A stretch of 64,000 nucleotides of DNA from the NCBI GenBank assembly GCA_036768485.1, contig JAVLUZ010000270.1, positions 248,001-312,000 on the forward strand. Direction: 5' to 3'. This stretch comes from Mermis nigrescens. Taxonomy: Eukaryota > Nematoda > Enoplea > Mermithida > Mermithidae. How positions within the stretch are numbered: the stretch's first letter is position 1; each line of letters begins with the position of its first letter. The position numbers were made by a program, and so were the translations under genes. The notes beneath the pieces were generated by a model. That model had not been told where the DNA came from. It saw only the letters and a program-made list of their open reading frames with translations, and made no database searches. Shown piece by piece: positions 12,901-21,660 of the stretch.

Positions 12901-15900
12901 ATTTCTTGGGGGTGAAACCCCTTCCCTCTTGAACCTTTCTCAAGATCACGTATGAATAGAAGTAATTAAAGCTTTCCATTTACCCCTTCGAAAAAGTTTG
13001 TACATAGATAGATATTTTCGAATCGCGGATTTCTTCCATCTATTACATACGTACTGTTTATTCTAATTTGAATGGTCGCTAGAAGCTGCCGCATCTAGAA
13101 ATTCAGTTGAGCATAATCTATGACGTATATAACAGCAAGAAATCGCGCATGCGCAGAGTAAACAAGGCATATTACCACATCTGGGCGTGGGGGGTTTGGG
13201 GGTATACACCCCCCCCCGAGAAACCAAAATATCCCCCAGAATTCAATTTTTAGAATTTTGTTTTTTTTTCGCAATTTTTTGATGACATTGGATAGTGCTC
13301 GATGAGAAACGTTGAAAAATGGCGTTTTTTGGTCATACCACCATTTTTAAGACTATTTTTTATCTTTGAAAAATCTTGCACCCCTCCAGAATTTTGGTGC
13401 CGCCCACCTATGCATATTACCCCCACTGATGGGTCAAACAGACAGGCATAATCAGTATAAAGCGATTTTGAGATAATGGAACGTTTTCTGCATCATTTTT
13501 GAGGGCAAAAACATTAATATCTTCAAAAATTTTCATAATACTTCAACTGTCAATTTAACTCAAACAGCTCTCAAAATAGTGCTAAAATGGTCAAAAAATA
13601 AAAACCCTCGGTCGGATTAATAAATTTTTACATTCTCTATAGATAAGCGACATAATGCTGTCGAAATGGGCTAAAAATGCTTTTGAAAAACGTGATCTCA
13701 CATTATACGTAAAAGCGTTTTACGTAACATAGTAGGTCATTTTGACCATTTTCGTCATTTGACTCTTAAAAGAAGCTTTAACACTAAATTTGCTGTTTTC
13801 GATTTCCGGGATCTGCCCCAAACCTGATCTTGCGCATCTACATATTTATGTAAGAAATCATGGAAATCTTTATAGGAATTGTACTTTTTTATGGAAAAAT
13901 TCGACAAATATCGATCTAGCATTTAATGTGTTGATACAATTTTTAATCCTACTCAACATAGATCATGTAATTGAAAAGGCAGTGGCAAAAAGATACTTTT
14001 TGCGAGATCTTTAAGATGTTAAATTTCAAATTATGGTAGGCTAGGCGACTGTCAGTCTTTGGTTAGGTTATCACTATAAGTATGTACTGGGGCTGGGGGT
14101 TAAACCCCCAGAACCGGTAGATCCTGAAAAATGGATATATGTACCCTCATAATCGAATTTTCGGCGTCTTTTGGGATTTTCACCACTATTACACCACCCA
14201 AATCCCGTTAGAATTTAGTCGCTGCCCATGTATATATGATCACACATAAGCGTGGGGTTTTAGTGGGTTTGTACCCCCAGAAGTTGATCCCCCCAGATTA
14301 CTGTAAACCCCCAGAATTCTATTTTTAGTAACATTTTTGGCAATTTTACTCATCCTGACCCCCAGAATTTTCTTGCTGCCCATGTATGGTCACCACCATA
14401 CCTGACCTGGGCGTGCGGGTTTGGGGGGTATGCACCCCCTAGAATTCACTTTTGAAATTTTCTGTTTTTTTCGCAATTTTCTGATGCCAATGGATAGTGC
14501 TCGATGAGAACCGTTGAAAAATGGTGTTTTTTGCCATACTACCATTTTTAAGGCCATTTTTCGACCTTTGAAAAAATCTTGCACCCCCAGAACTTTGGTA
14601 CCGCCCACCTATGGTCACCACCTTAAATGCACAGCATGGCCGATCTGAGGGGTCAGCCAATCGAGGGGGACAAGAACTGAGCTATATTGGACCAAAATGA
14701 CCTCAAAAAACTCGTATAAGCGCTAAAATAGCGTTACAACTACGTCATTATCAGTTGCTGGTTAACTTAAAGCACTTTTACGGTATATTTTCATTTTAAT
14801 CCTTTGTTTGCCTTCATTTTCCCTCTTTTTCTCAAGAATGTTTCCCATTTATTTATTCTGTGTTAAAATTGTGAATAATCGTGCATTTTGTATTTGACCG
14901 TTCGGTACTCGTTTTTCAGCCAAACGAATTTGACAAAGGAGTCGTTTTTTACTTGCGAGAAAATAAAATTGTAGGAATCTTACTGTGGAATTTGTACAGC
15001 AGAATTTCAATCGCAAGACGGGTAAGAAGACGCTTTTGTCAGATTTGTTAGATTGCTTTTGCTTGTGTACTTTCTTCCATGAATTTTCACATCTTTTTCA
15101 TTATCACGAGCAGAGATGCACAGCATGGGATTTCTGGAGGAGGGTGAAATTTAAAGTGCATTTTTCGAGCCCGAAAATGGTGGGTACGCTTCAAGAACAT
15201 CATTTTTCGGCGTTTCTGACGATGAAAAAATTTCGGGAAAGTCAAAAAATTCGAATAAATTGAAGAAATGTAGTCAACAGATGAGTAGGTAATGGCGCGA
15301 AGCGCCGAAAATTTGACACTTTTGAGCAAACAGATAGTTAAATACGCTTAAAAAAGCACCTTTTCTACGATTTTTTTGGAAACTTTTGAAAAATCGCGAA
15401 TTATGCGAATGAATAATTTCTGGCGGGTGAAAATTTTTCTCGGGCGGATCATGAGTCTCTTATTTTACTGCCGAATCTGGACGATTTGATGTGTAAAATT
15501 GGAATTTATAAATTCAATTTTAATGCGCGAGATGCATATAACAATGGAGATATTCATTATTGTTTTTTGTGATGGAATAATCGTTTCAATGTTTGCTAAA
15601 TTAGTTTGACTAGAGACTTTCCATTATTCGTTGTATTTTTTATTCAGTAAGCCCATCTTTGAATATTATCATAAACTTGAAGGCGTATGACGCAAAATAA
15701 TAGCAGTTTAAATTCTTTGGATCTACACAACGATTAGCCTGACTGAAGAGTATATAGGTGGGCGGCACCGAAATTCAGGGGGGTGCAAGATTTTTCAACG
15801 TTTCACATCGAGCACTATCCATTGGCATCAAAAAATTGCGGAAAAAAAAAATCAAAAATTGAATTCTGGGGGATATTATTTTTTTCTGGGGGTTGCATAC

Positions 15901-17653
15901 CCCCAAAATCCCCCCACGCCTAGGTATGCTGACGAGCCGCTTCTGGAAACGTCCACATATATTACATCCATATATGCTGGATAATTTTAATATAGGCTTT
16001 CATAAGAAGAAATTACCTACTTACACATATGCACGTACGGAGAATAATGAATCAGGCTGATGTTGCTTAGTTTGCTCAAAAACTTTTACTTCTTCGCACT
16101 TAAATTTTGGAATAGCCTTAGTCAAATATGCAAAGCATTGAAATTCTGGAAGAGTGAAATTTTAAAGTGCCTTTATGGGTTCGAAAACATTGTTTTTTGC
16201 CTTTTTTGGCGATGTTCTATCTTGCTAGAGCACAAAAGACATGAAAAATTTTCAAAGAGCAAAGATTCAGCTAAAACGCTTAAAATGACACCTTCTCTAC
16301 GATTTTTTTCATAAACTCTAAGGAAATCACGAATTCTGTGGGTGAAACCTTCCCGATCCCCCTTCCGTCAAGATCATATATTGGCCCTAATTCCATTTTT
16401 TTACTTTTTATAGTAGGAAAAAATTAGCAAAATTAATATTATGTTTCGAGGACTGGTTGCAATCGAAATTTCGAAAAACTAATGTGGCTTGTAATCTCGT
16501 TTATTTGTGTGTGAATTCTAAGCTTAATTGAAGCTTTTAAATCTCCAAAATTTTTCTGTAGTACAGAGGATTTTCTAAGCGTTCATGACCACGAAACACT
16601 TTTCATTTGTTGCTGTAAACCACCAATTTTACGTAATGCGTTGAAATGGTCCATATCTACCGTAAGCTGTCCGTTTACGTCCGCGAAAATTCTTCGATGG
16701 AAACCGCAAGGTTATGTGAATCAGACGAAAATTACTCGGCAAAAAAATCTAGTCAAGCGTCATGATGAACCGGCTCCATAATTATTTAAGTATTCTGTAT
16801 GCTAATTTAAAGTTAATTTAGTATTTCTTGCCTTCATTGCAGCAAATTGGTTTATAGTGTGTATTGTTTGTTAACTCGGAACTTTGAACTTTGCAGACCC
16901 ACAGAAAATCGATGTTGCTTAGATTTAAATACTAGGTACAGTTATATTACAACCATACTTGGGCAGAAAGAAAATGCTGGGGGTGAAATCGCTAAAAATT
17001 GCCAAAAATCGCCTCAAATATTACTGAAAATTGAATTTTGAGGTCCACAGTAATCTGCAGGAGGATTCACCTTCTGGGTATATACCATACATGTACAGCA
17101 TGGGAATTCTGGGGGGTCAGGCCCGAAAATTTTTTAAAAAGTGCCTTTTTAAGCTAAAAACGATGGGTACACGTCAAAAACACTGTTTTTCGACGTTTCA
17201 TACAACGCTCGTTCTTTCTAGAAGACAAAGACGTAAAAAAATTTGAAAAATTGAGTAAATTGAACAATGGTCAAAAATGTGTACGGCGCGAAGCGCCGAA
17301 AATTTGAGATTTTTGAGTCAAAAATGATCTAAAATTTTAAATAAAGCATACTATTTACAACTTTTACAAAAAATCGATGATTCTGGGGGGTCAAACCCCG
17401 TCCAAGAATAGGTCTGGTATATACCCTCCCCCAAACTTCCCCCCACGCCCATGTTTGGTTAAAACCTACTTTTATAAGCGATTAGCACAGACTTGAAATT
17501 GAAATTTTCTTATATACTAGGCTTCGTGACATGAACATTTCTGTGGTAATTTTATAGATACTGAAAGAAGACACAGTGTTTGAGGATTTGAATGAAGTGG
17601 CCAAACTATTCAATATTCATGACGCACCTCCGATTTCTCCCAAGGAAGAGTGA
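840..17653 (+). CDS. AIFM1: Apoptosis-inducing factor, mitochondrial (AIFM1/WAH-1-like), 3' nine exons, 5'-partial
   Basis: Spliced CDS join(840-916, 4326-4479, 5302-5364, 5948-6036, 8374-8514, 9265-9407, 11797-11950, 14920-15021, 17558-17653), about 339 codons ending in TGA. AIF is an FAD/NADH oxidoreductase of the mitochondrial intermembrane space, needed for respiratory-complex biogenesis and released as a nuclear death factor in apoptosis. Seen here: the NADH-binding Rossmann motif [23 protein letters not shown], the second FAD segment AGDCCSFYD with GRRRVEH, the [11 protein letters not shown] loop, and the C-terminal domain [20 protein letters not shown] ending near AKLFNIHD. Every junction is GT..AG and all phases match, so the gene looks intact. 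The mitochondrial presequence and first FAD-binding half must lie left of position 1. Introns run from 0.58 to 3.4 kb and are full of repeats. Family assignment is very secure. Orthology to worm WAH-1 is inferred. Confidence 0.95.
1828..3562. mobile_element. 1.7-kb insertion with 10-bp target-site duplication
   Basis: It begins AGTGATCGTACGGGG and ends CCCTGTACGATCACT, with further imperfect inverted G/C-rich sequence inside both ends. It is flanked by exact copies of GTCCAAACTT (1818-1827 and 3563-3572). A 9-11 bp duplication suggests a Mutator-like (MULE) non-autonomous element. The interior holds other repeats (GGCGCGAAGCGCC and TTTGTACATGTACAAAG blocks) and no transposase. Confidence 0.7.
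2480..3010 (+). repeat. Family C repeat with CTTTGTACATGTACAAAG palindrome
   Basis: It contains TACATGTACAAAGACGG, GTCTTTGTACATCGCGAAAA and the GGCGCGAAGCGCTG hairpin. It is related to 12100-12560 and 63240-64000. Short frames in all orientations are artefacts. It is inside the nested insert 1828-3562. Confidence 0.7.
4326..4479 (+). CDS. AIFM1: AIF exon, NADH-binding Rossmann motif
   Basis: The acceptor is TTTCAAG (AG at 4324-4325) and the donor is GTGACT at 4480. Phase is 0 in, 1 out. It begins [15 protein letters not shown], joining the previous exon as LYRR-LDDF, where the family has an LFRKIGDF-like sequence. The glycine-rich dinucleotide-binding loop [16 protein letters not shown] follows, then a strand ending QLFPES. 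In AIF this domain binds NADH, and reduction of the flavin drives dimerisation. The intron before this exon (917-4325) is the largest of this gene in the window and carries a nested transposon insertion. Confidence 0.95.
5302..5364 (+). CDS. AIFM1: AIF exon (63 nt)
   Basis: A micro-exon found only by homology. The acceptor is TTGCAG (AG 5300-5301) and the donor is GTACGA at 5365. Phase is 1 in, 1 out. It encodes [14 protein letters not shown] followed by TTDKLRK, corresponding to the family's GNMGKILPEYLSNW helix. Joined to its neighbours it bridges FPES-G and E-GIDVL with no gap, which confirms both flanking splice choices. A family-B dispersed repeat begins about 15 bp downstream, in the next intron. 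Confidence 0.92.
5378..5735 (+). repeat. Family B dispersed repeat (CACAGCATGGGAATTCTGGGG..AAAGTGCC)
   Basis: AATGCACAGCGTGGGCATTC, TGAAATCTTAAAGTGCC, ACGCGTCAAAAACTTAATG and GCGAATTCTG, ending near TTATAACCTCCC. It lies in an AIF intron between the 63-nt and 89-nt exons. Confidence 0.8.
5948..6036 (+). CDS. AIFM1: AIF exon
   Basis: The acceptor is TTTTTAG (AG 5946-5947) and the donor is GTAAAT at 6037. Phase is 1 in, 0 out. It encodes [13 protein letters not shown], then [14 protein letters not shown], the beta-rich end of the NADH domain. The next exon continues [11 protein letters not shown], giving the DGR-V..DHIV pattern of the family. A second AG two bases downstream (5948-5949) is an alternative acceptor, but it would break the frame with the preceding exon. 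Confidence 0.92.
6087..6310 (+). mobile_element. Family G MITE (ACCATACCTGGGCGTGG ends)
   Basis: It starts ACCATACCTGGGCGTGG and ends CGCCCACCTATG, imperfect inverted termini. The core TGATGCCAATGGATAGTGCT and GCCATACCACCATTTTTAAG are shared by at least eight copies in this window. Non-coding. AIF intron. Confidence 0.82.
7272..7515. repeat. Large palindrome (about 244 bp hairpin)
   Basis: CCATCATGCGCCATCATC at the left pairs with GATGATGGCGCATGATGG at the right. Inner parts TTAATCTGGCGACGCGGA and TCCGCATCGCCAGATTAA pair, and the centre GGAAGCGCGC..GCGCGCTTCC closes the stem. It is GC-richer than its surroundings and lies in an AIF intron. Confidence 0.85.
7688..7852 (+). mobile_element. hAT-type MITE (copy 1), 165 bp
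   Basis: The terminal inverted repeats are CAGGCACGTAGCTG and CAGCTACGTGCCTG. It is flanked by the exact 8-bp duplication GTAAAAAG (7680-7687 and 7853-7860). The interior has C- and G-runs around a TTTTTACACGTTATTTTG core. TIRs starting CAGG with 8-bp duplications are typical of hAT elements. It lies in an AIF intron. Confidence 0.85.
8374..8514 (+). CDS. AIFM1: AIF exon
   Basis: The acceptor AG is at 8372-8373 and the donor is the canonical GTAAGT at 8515. It is phase 0 at both ends and has 47 codons. It encodes [19 protein letters not shown], then [18 protein letters not shown] and SDVWV, close to the AIF sequence that returns from the NADH domain to the FAD domain. A longer open frame starting upstream at 8302 is only intron read-through. 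Confidence 0.95.
9265..9407 (+). CDS. AIFM1: AIF exon, FAD-binding segment
   Basis: The acceptor AG is at 9263-9264 and the donor is GTAAGC at 9408. Phase is 0 in, 2 out. It encodes [13 protein letters not shown], then [27 protein letters not shown] and HQSMF, ending inside a Trp codon. The Asp of AGD and the Glu-His of RRRVEH are positions that contact FAD and the nicotinamide in AIF. The Trp that spans the junction corresponds to the family's regulatory-loop Trp. Where I recall HHDH for the vertebrate protein, HQDH is seen here, a mild difference. Confidence 0.95.
9918..10303. mobile_element. hAT-like element with CAGTGGCGTA ends
   Basis: It begins CAGTGGCGTAACTGG and ends CAACTACGCCACTA. 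The flanks CTAGAATG (9910-9917) and CTAAAATG (10304-10311) form a 7/8 target duplication. The interior includes the palindrome GGTGCGAAGCACC and G/C homopolymers. It lies in an AIF intron. Confidence 0.65.
10925..11187 (+). repeat. Family A dispersed repeat
   Basis: CATAGATGCACTGCACGGCC start, the same GTCAAAACTACGTTATTA and TTGCCTCATTTTCCCTA blocks, and CACATGCATATCTGG end. It lies in an AIF intron. Confidence 0.8.
11797..11950 (+). CDS. AIFM1: AIF exon, start of C-terminal domain
   Basis: The acceptor is TATGTAG (AG 11795-11796) and the donor is GTAGGT at 11951. Phase is 2 in, 0 out. It encodes [28 protein letters not shown], then a Ser/Thr/Ala/Glu-rich run ending TELRENT. In AIF this low-complexity stretch is the flexible, redox-responsive loop of the C-terminal domain. 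The loop is shorter here than the one I remember from vertebrates. Confidence 0.94.
12100..12560. repeat. Family C repeat, two palindromic blocks
   Basis: GTCTTTGTACATGTACAAAG at about 12168 and CAATCTTTGTACATGTACAA at about 12511, with GGGCGCTTCGTGCCAAAA and CGGCGCCTCGCGCTG between. AIF intron. Confidence 0.7.
12767..12955 (+). repeat. Family B dispersed repeat (short)
   Basis: GACATGCTCAGCATGGGAGT start, TTGTAAAGTGCCTCTTTC inside, and GGGGGTGAAACCCCTTCCC near the end. The middle is deleted relative to 5378-5735. The shadow frames on the minus strand are not genes. Confidence 0.75.
13177..13412 (+). mobile_element. Family G MITE
   Basis: CACATCTGGGCGTGGGGGGT start, core GGATAGTGCTCGATGAGAAA, end GCCGCCCACCTATG. 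AIF intron. Confidence 0.82.
14231..14390 (+). repeat. GCTGCCCATGTATGG-ended repeat
   Basis: A short C-run-rich repeat (TACCCCCAGAAGTTGATCCC, ending TTGCTGCCCATGTATGG). Related copies occur at 49425-49575 and 52314-52485 (reverse) and 16953-17085. Confidence 0.6.
14395..14613 (+). mobile_element. Family G MITE
   Basis: ACCATACCTGACCTGGGCGT start (short internal duplication of the end), the same core, end CCGCCCACCTATGG. It is preceded directly by an unrelated GCTGCCCATGTATGG repeat. Confidence 0.82.
14627..14850 (+). repeat. Family A dispersed repeat
   Basis: ATGCACAGCATGGCCGATCT start and GCGTTACAACTACGTCATTA inside. The end decays near TTTCCCATTTATTTATTC. It starts 14 bp after the MITE at 14395-14613. 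Confidence 0.75.
14920..15021 (+). CDS. AIFM1: AIF exon, C-terminal domain
   Basis: The acceptor is TTTTTCAG (AG 14918-14919) and the donor is GTAAGA at 15022. It is phase 0 at both ends and has 34 codons. It encodes [15 protein letters not shown], then [15 protein letters not shown] and IARR, matching the GVIFYLRD..VGIVLWN strands of the AIF C-terminal domain. A dispersed repeat begins about 90 bp downstream. Confidence 0.95.
15110..15465 (+). repeat. Family B dispersed repeat with GGCGCGAAGCGCC palindrome
   Basis: GATGCACAGCATGGGATTTC start, AAAGTGCATTTTTCGAGCCC, the hairpin motif GGCGCGAAGCGCC at about 15294, and ATTTCTGGCGGGTGAAAA end. The 92-aa frame at 14985 mixes AIF exon and repeat sequence. 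Confidence 0.8.
15754..15928 (-). mobile_element. Family G MITE (reverse, internally deleted)
   Basis: The plus strand starts ATAGGTGGGCGGCACCG and ends CCCCACGCCTAGGTATG. The core CATCGAGCACTATCCATTGG is inverse to the other copies. AIF intron. Confidence 0.8.
16110..16375 (+). repeat. Family B dispersed repeat (diverged)
   Basis: TATGCAAAGCATTGAAATTC start, TTTTAAAGTGCCTTTATGG inside, CGAATTCTGTGGGTGAAACC end. Confidence 0.65.
17088..17460 (+). repeat. Family B dispersed repeat
   Basis: CATGTACAGCATGGGAATTC start, AAAAGTGCCTTTTTAAGC, GGCGCGAAGCGCCGAAAA at about 17284, and a G/C-rich end near CCACGCCCATG. It is joined at its left to a GGGCAGAAAG-type repeat (16953-17085). Confidence 0.78.
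17558..17653 (+). CDS. AIFM1: AIF terminal exon with stop
   Basis: The acceptor is TTTATAG (AG 17556-17557). The exon reads [18 protein letters not shown], then [13 protein letters not shown] and TGA at 17651-17653. The family ends in the same [15 protein letters not shown] manner, so this is the natural C-terminus. AATAAA follows at 17722-17727. Confidence 0.95.
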   Translation: MLKEDTVFEDLNEVAKLFNIHDAPPISPKEE

Positions 17654-17721
17654 TTGTTCTATTGAATTTTTTCCTGCCTGTTGTTCAGTTGACTGTCTTA
17701 ATTGTTCTTTTCAATATTGTG

Positions 17722-17727
17722 AATAAA
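17722..17727 (+). terminator. Polyadenylation signal of the AIF gene
   Basis: AATAAA lies 69 bp after the AIF stop codon, before the first downstream repeat (about 17780). Position and sequence fit a cleavage/polyadenylation hexamer. The cleavage site was not determined. Confidence 0.7.
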
Positions 17728-17779
17728 TCGCGTAGGACATTAGGACTATAAACACAGTGATATACGTAGGCATATGCGT

Positions 17780-18015
17780 AGGTAGACTGTATGGAAATTC
17801 TGTGGAGAGGAATCAAAAAATTTTGCTACCGTGCCTTTTTTCGGGCTCAAAAATGTATGCGGTCAAGGTGGAAAACTTCGAAAAAGTTCAACAGAAATAC
17901 AGTCGTAGGATGCGTGCAGATTTGACACTTTAACAGATAGCTTAAAGTGGCACCTTTTCTATGAATTTTTGGAAAATCGTGAATTCTCCTGGTTATGAAC
18001 TCCCAATTCATTCTT
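17780..18015 (+). repeat. Family B relic
   Basis: GTATGGAAATTCTGTGGAG, CGTGCCTTTTTTCGGGCTC and GAATTCTCCTGG. It begins just after the AIF polyadenylation signal. Confidence 0.55.
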
Positions 18016-18037
18016 TGCTAAGCAAGTTCGTCGTCAC

Positions 18038-18300
18038 CACACCTGGGCGTGGGGGGTTTGGGGGTATGCACCCCCCAGAAACCAAAATACCCCCCCCCAG
18101 AAATCAAAATACCCCCCAGAATTCAATTTTTGAAAATTTTTTTCGCTTTTTTCGCAATTTTTTGATGCCAATGGATAGTGCTTGATGAGAAACGTCGAAA
18201 AATGGTGTTTTTATCACCATACCATCGTTTTTAAGGCCATTTTTTGACCTTCAAAAAAATCTTGCACCCCCCCCAGAAATTACTTGCTGCCCACGTATGG
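18038..18300 (+). mobile_element. Family G MITE
   Basis: CACACCTGGGCGTGGGGGGT start with a duplicated AAATCAAAATACCCCCC segment, core present, end TGCTGCCCACGTATGG. It lies just downstream of the AIF gene. Confidence 0.82.
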
Positions 18301-18639
18301 TCGTCACACTTGTGCGAAACTGACTATAATCTCAACACTTTTTCGACTGTCACTTTATTTCCTTAAATTTGTCAAATTCATAAATTTTGCAAGAAAAAAA
18401 AAGACTCAATAATAATGAAATGAATGTTGGAAATTCGGAATTGATTCGGGTGATGAACTTAGTTGATTCAAGTAATATTTATTAGGAATTCCTGTTGCAC
18501 AAAAAATTATAATATTAGTAATAAATATTTGTAATAGAAAAAACGATTTCTAAATTACTAGTCGGCCATTACGTAAAATAATACCATATTACTAAAATCG
18601 CCAATATTATTACCACATAAGTCGCCCATTTATCACCGT

Positions 18640-19348
18640 CTGTTTCATAAATATTAGTGGCACTAGTACTAATAAAATCTCATCTGATATTCGCCTCATT
18701 TTTCATTTCACCAATAATTGAGGGTATTGGAGCTAACTTCTGCGAAATTTCAGATAATTTTGACTACTTTCCATAAAATTACAGGATTTTTCCGGAAGCA
18801 TACATTTGTATGACCATTCGATGTTATGCATGAGTAATATATATGCATACTTTTTATTTTTAGAATTTGTATAAAGTGGATTTAATTTCCGATTCTGAAC
18901 AAGAAGATTTAGCCGCTGTTGCTTATTTCGGTCGACGTCCACAGGTTTTTAGAAATTGAATTAACTTGGATTCAACTGAGTTTACCCAAAAATTTCGTTT
19001 AAATTCAAATATTTTCGACAATATTTTGAATGATATCCGTCCAAGTTTACAACATCCTACTGACCGAAATTATGCGTTAAATAATAATTTAATCTCGTCA
19101 TCTTTCGGCATGATTAAGTACTAAATCCTGAATTATGAAAACTTAAATAAGTGAGTGCAAAAAAACAATCTGCACATAAAAAACAAACAAAACAACAATC
19201 AACAGGTACTAATAAAATAAGTGATAATATTAGTAATATTTATTAGCGCCTTAGTAATATTATGTAACAAAAAATAATGGGACTAATATTTATTAGGATA
19301 TTAGTGGTAATATTAGTAATAAGTATTAGTCTTTTATGAAACCGGGCC
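18640..19348. mobile_element. Foldback element with TTAGTAATATT-rich arms (X3)
   Basis: The right end, inverted, is GGCCCGGTTTCATAAAAGAC. The left end near 18640 is CTGTTTCATAAATATTAGTG. The arms contain many TTAGTAATA / TATTACTAA units (also at 18480-18600, outside my left boundary). It shares the GGCCCGGTTTC terminus with X1. The left limit is uncertain. Confidence 0.55.
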
Positions 19349-19917
19349 TTGAACTGATACATATCGATACGATTCCAGGCCATGCGACCTTTTTTGTGCA
19401 CTGCATTGTCATATGGTCGTAATCAAAATCGGAATATGTCAAGCGAAGACTGGAGCAAATACTGTGCAGGAAGGACTAAGAACCGGATAGCGCGAGAGAT
19501 GCCTTTTGCTGAAAACAAAAAATTTACAAATAAAATAAGTATAGCCTCTTTTATTTATTCGAGAGCTTTTCCAGTAAATTTTTTGAAGGCTACAGTAAGC
19601 GGAAAAAGACTATTTACTGTAATTCGACAGATATGTTCAGTGAGAGCGAGCAGCTGGTATGCTTTGTTTTTAATGCACTAGACCGTCTAAATAAATTTAA
19701 CTCGGGTATTTAAGACGCAATTTCTGAGAACATTTAGCTTTTCACTACAGGGGTGATGAGCAAGTCAAAAATTAATCATAACTAGCAAATGGGGCGCTTC
19801 GCTGCCCCATCTGCTAGAGTGTTTGTAAACAAATAATATCTTAACCAGTAATTAGTATAAAAAATTGAATGACTCTGCAATGGATCGGCGAGCGGTTTTT
19901 ATATTTTTTATATCTAG

Positions 19918-20700
19918 CTGAGCTGCCCGGCGTTGCCCTGGCTGAACTTAGGCCTGATAGCTGTATGAGATTGAGATGTCTCTTGTATTTTTGATTTTTC
20001 GGGACTTTTGATGTTTTTTGGGATATTTCTAAAAAAATTGTTGGTAGAAACATATTGTATTTTTTAAATTCTTTAAAACTGTCTTTTGTCAACCATTTCT
20101 TTGATTAAATCCATATTTCTGACGTTATAGACTGGTTCTAAGAATTCTTTATCCTAAATCATATTTTTGATGTTCTGGGATGTTCTGGAAATTATACCAT
20201 TAGATGGTTTGGGATGTTCAAAAATTTTGTTTGATCATAACCATATTTTTATCGTTTTGGAATATTAAAAAACTTTTTTGGTCTAGAACCATACTTTTGA
20301 TGTTTTCGGAGGTTTAAAAATTTTTTTGGTCAAAACCATATTTTTGATGTTTTGGGGTGTTTAGAAATTTTTTTGGTCAAAACCATTTTTTTGATGTTTT
20401 GGGATGTTTAAAGATTTTTTGGTGCAAACCATATTTTTGATGTCTTGGGACACCAATCTTACAGCACAGGATATGTTATAGCATTGGGTATGGTAAATCA
20501 CGTCCTATCTTGTAGCATGGGGTATGTTATATCACGTCCTATCCTGTAACACTGGGTATGTTATATCACGTCCTATCTTATAGCATGGGGCATGTTATAT
20601 CACGTCCTATTGTATAGCATGGGGTATGTTACATCACGTCCTATTGTATAGCATTGAGTATGTTGTATCACGTCCTATCTTATAGCGTCGGGTTCAACTT
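19918..20700 (+). repeat. Two-tier tandem-repeat element, copy 1
   Basis: It starts GAGCTGCCCGGCGTTGCCC (part of a GCCCGGNNTTGCCCGGGC-type palindrome). About 47-bp T-rich units (CATATTTTTGATGTTTTGGG) follow from roughly 20110-20455, then about 35-bp units (TATATCACGTCCTATC) to 20690. The same order recurs at 23779-24745. Confidence 0.85.
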
Positions 20701-21229
20701 TGTACAATGTTCAACTTTGCCCTCATTGTAAACAAATGCAAAAAGTTGCATATTAAATTAGCCGCTAGAAGCAAAAACATTTGGATTTGTATTTTCGAAA
20801 GCCGCATGTTTGCTGCTTTCTTTCGAAAGCCGCATACTTGCTGCTTTCGATTGCTTCGCATTAAATTTCACGCGCGCTGGTTTACAAGGTCAAAAATTTT
20901 GACTTGGTGCAAGCCCTTTTTCAGTGATTAATCATGTTTATAAGTACCCGTACGTGATTTCCTTTCAGCCCATCTCATACATGTTTTATGATGCCAGATC
21001 TATATTTAAAGTAGCGAATATGGAATTAGCGGTCCCAGAAACACCAGGGGCCAAATTTTGGAAGCAACAGTCAATCTGTGCTTCTGCAAAAAGACAAAAA
21101 CCTAAATTTTACGCTATGCATAGGGTACCTTTGGGCTCCCGTATCTCAAAAACCAATCCGTGAATTTCCTTCAAATTCTACAGTAAGATTAGTCATAAGA
21201 TATCCAATAATTGGTGAAAACTTTAAAAA

Positions 21230-21563
21230 AATTAATCTGCTGCGATTTGAGATATTTGATAAAATACACTTGTAAATCACGTTTTTCTTACGGCATCACA
21301 TCAGTTTACACTGTAGTGTAAAGTAGTTTACACCAGTCGATAGCGCACAAAAAGTTGATTTAAGGTGGCTTTAAAATTTTACCCTGCGGCAATCGCATAA
21401 GCGGCTAGAGCTACCAAAACCTTTTACATAAATCCGTAGTTTCCGAGTATCAGGAGTCCGATCGAGCCATTTTAATCAAAAAATTGTAATTAGCGCCCGA
21501 GAATACCCATTGAGTGAAAATATAAGTATCACAAAATTATCCAGTAAAAACTTTTTTGCCTCA

Positions 21564-21635
<72 letters not shown>

Positions 21636-21660
21636 ACACACAACTCGAAATTAATATTAT
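21230..21660 (+). repeat. Dispersed repeat ending in a CA microsatellite, copy 1
   Basis: It shares CTGCTGCGATTTGAGATAT, AGCTACCAAAACCTTTTA and the ATTCATTGAGTG-type segment with 22795-23125. Both end ACTTTTTTNC followed by CA-rich sequence. ACTCGAAATTAATATTATAG follows at about 21643. Confidence 0.65.
21565..21633. repeat. (CA)n microsatellite
   Basis: Uninterrupted CA repeat of about 34 units at the end of the dispersed repeat 21230-21660. Confidence 0.98.
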
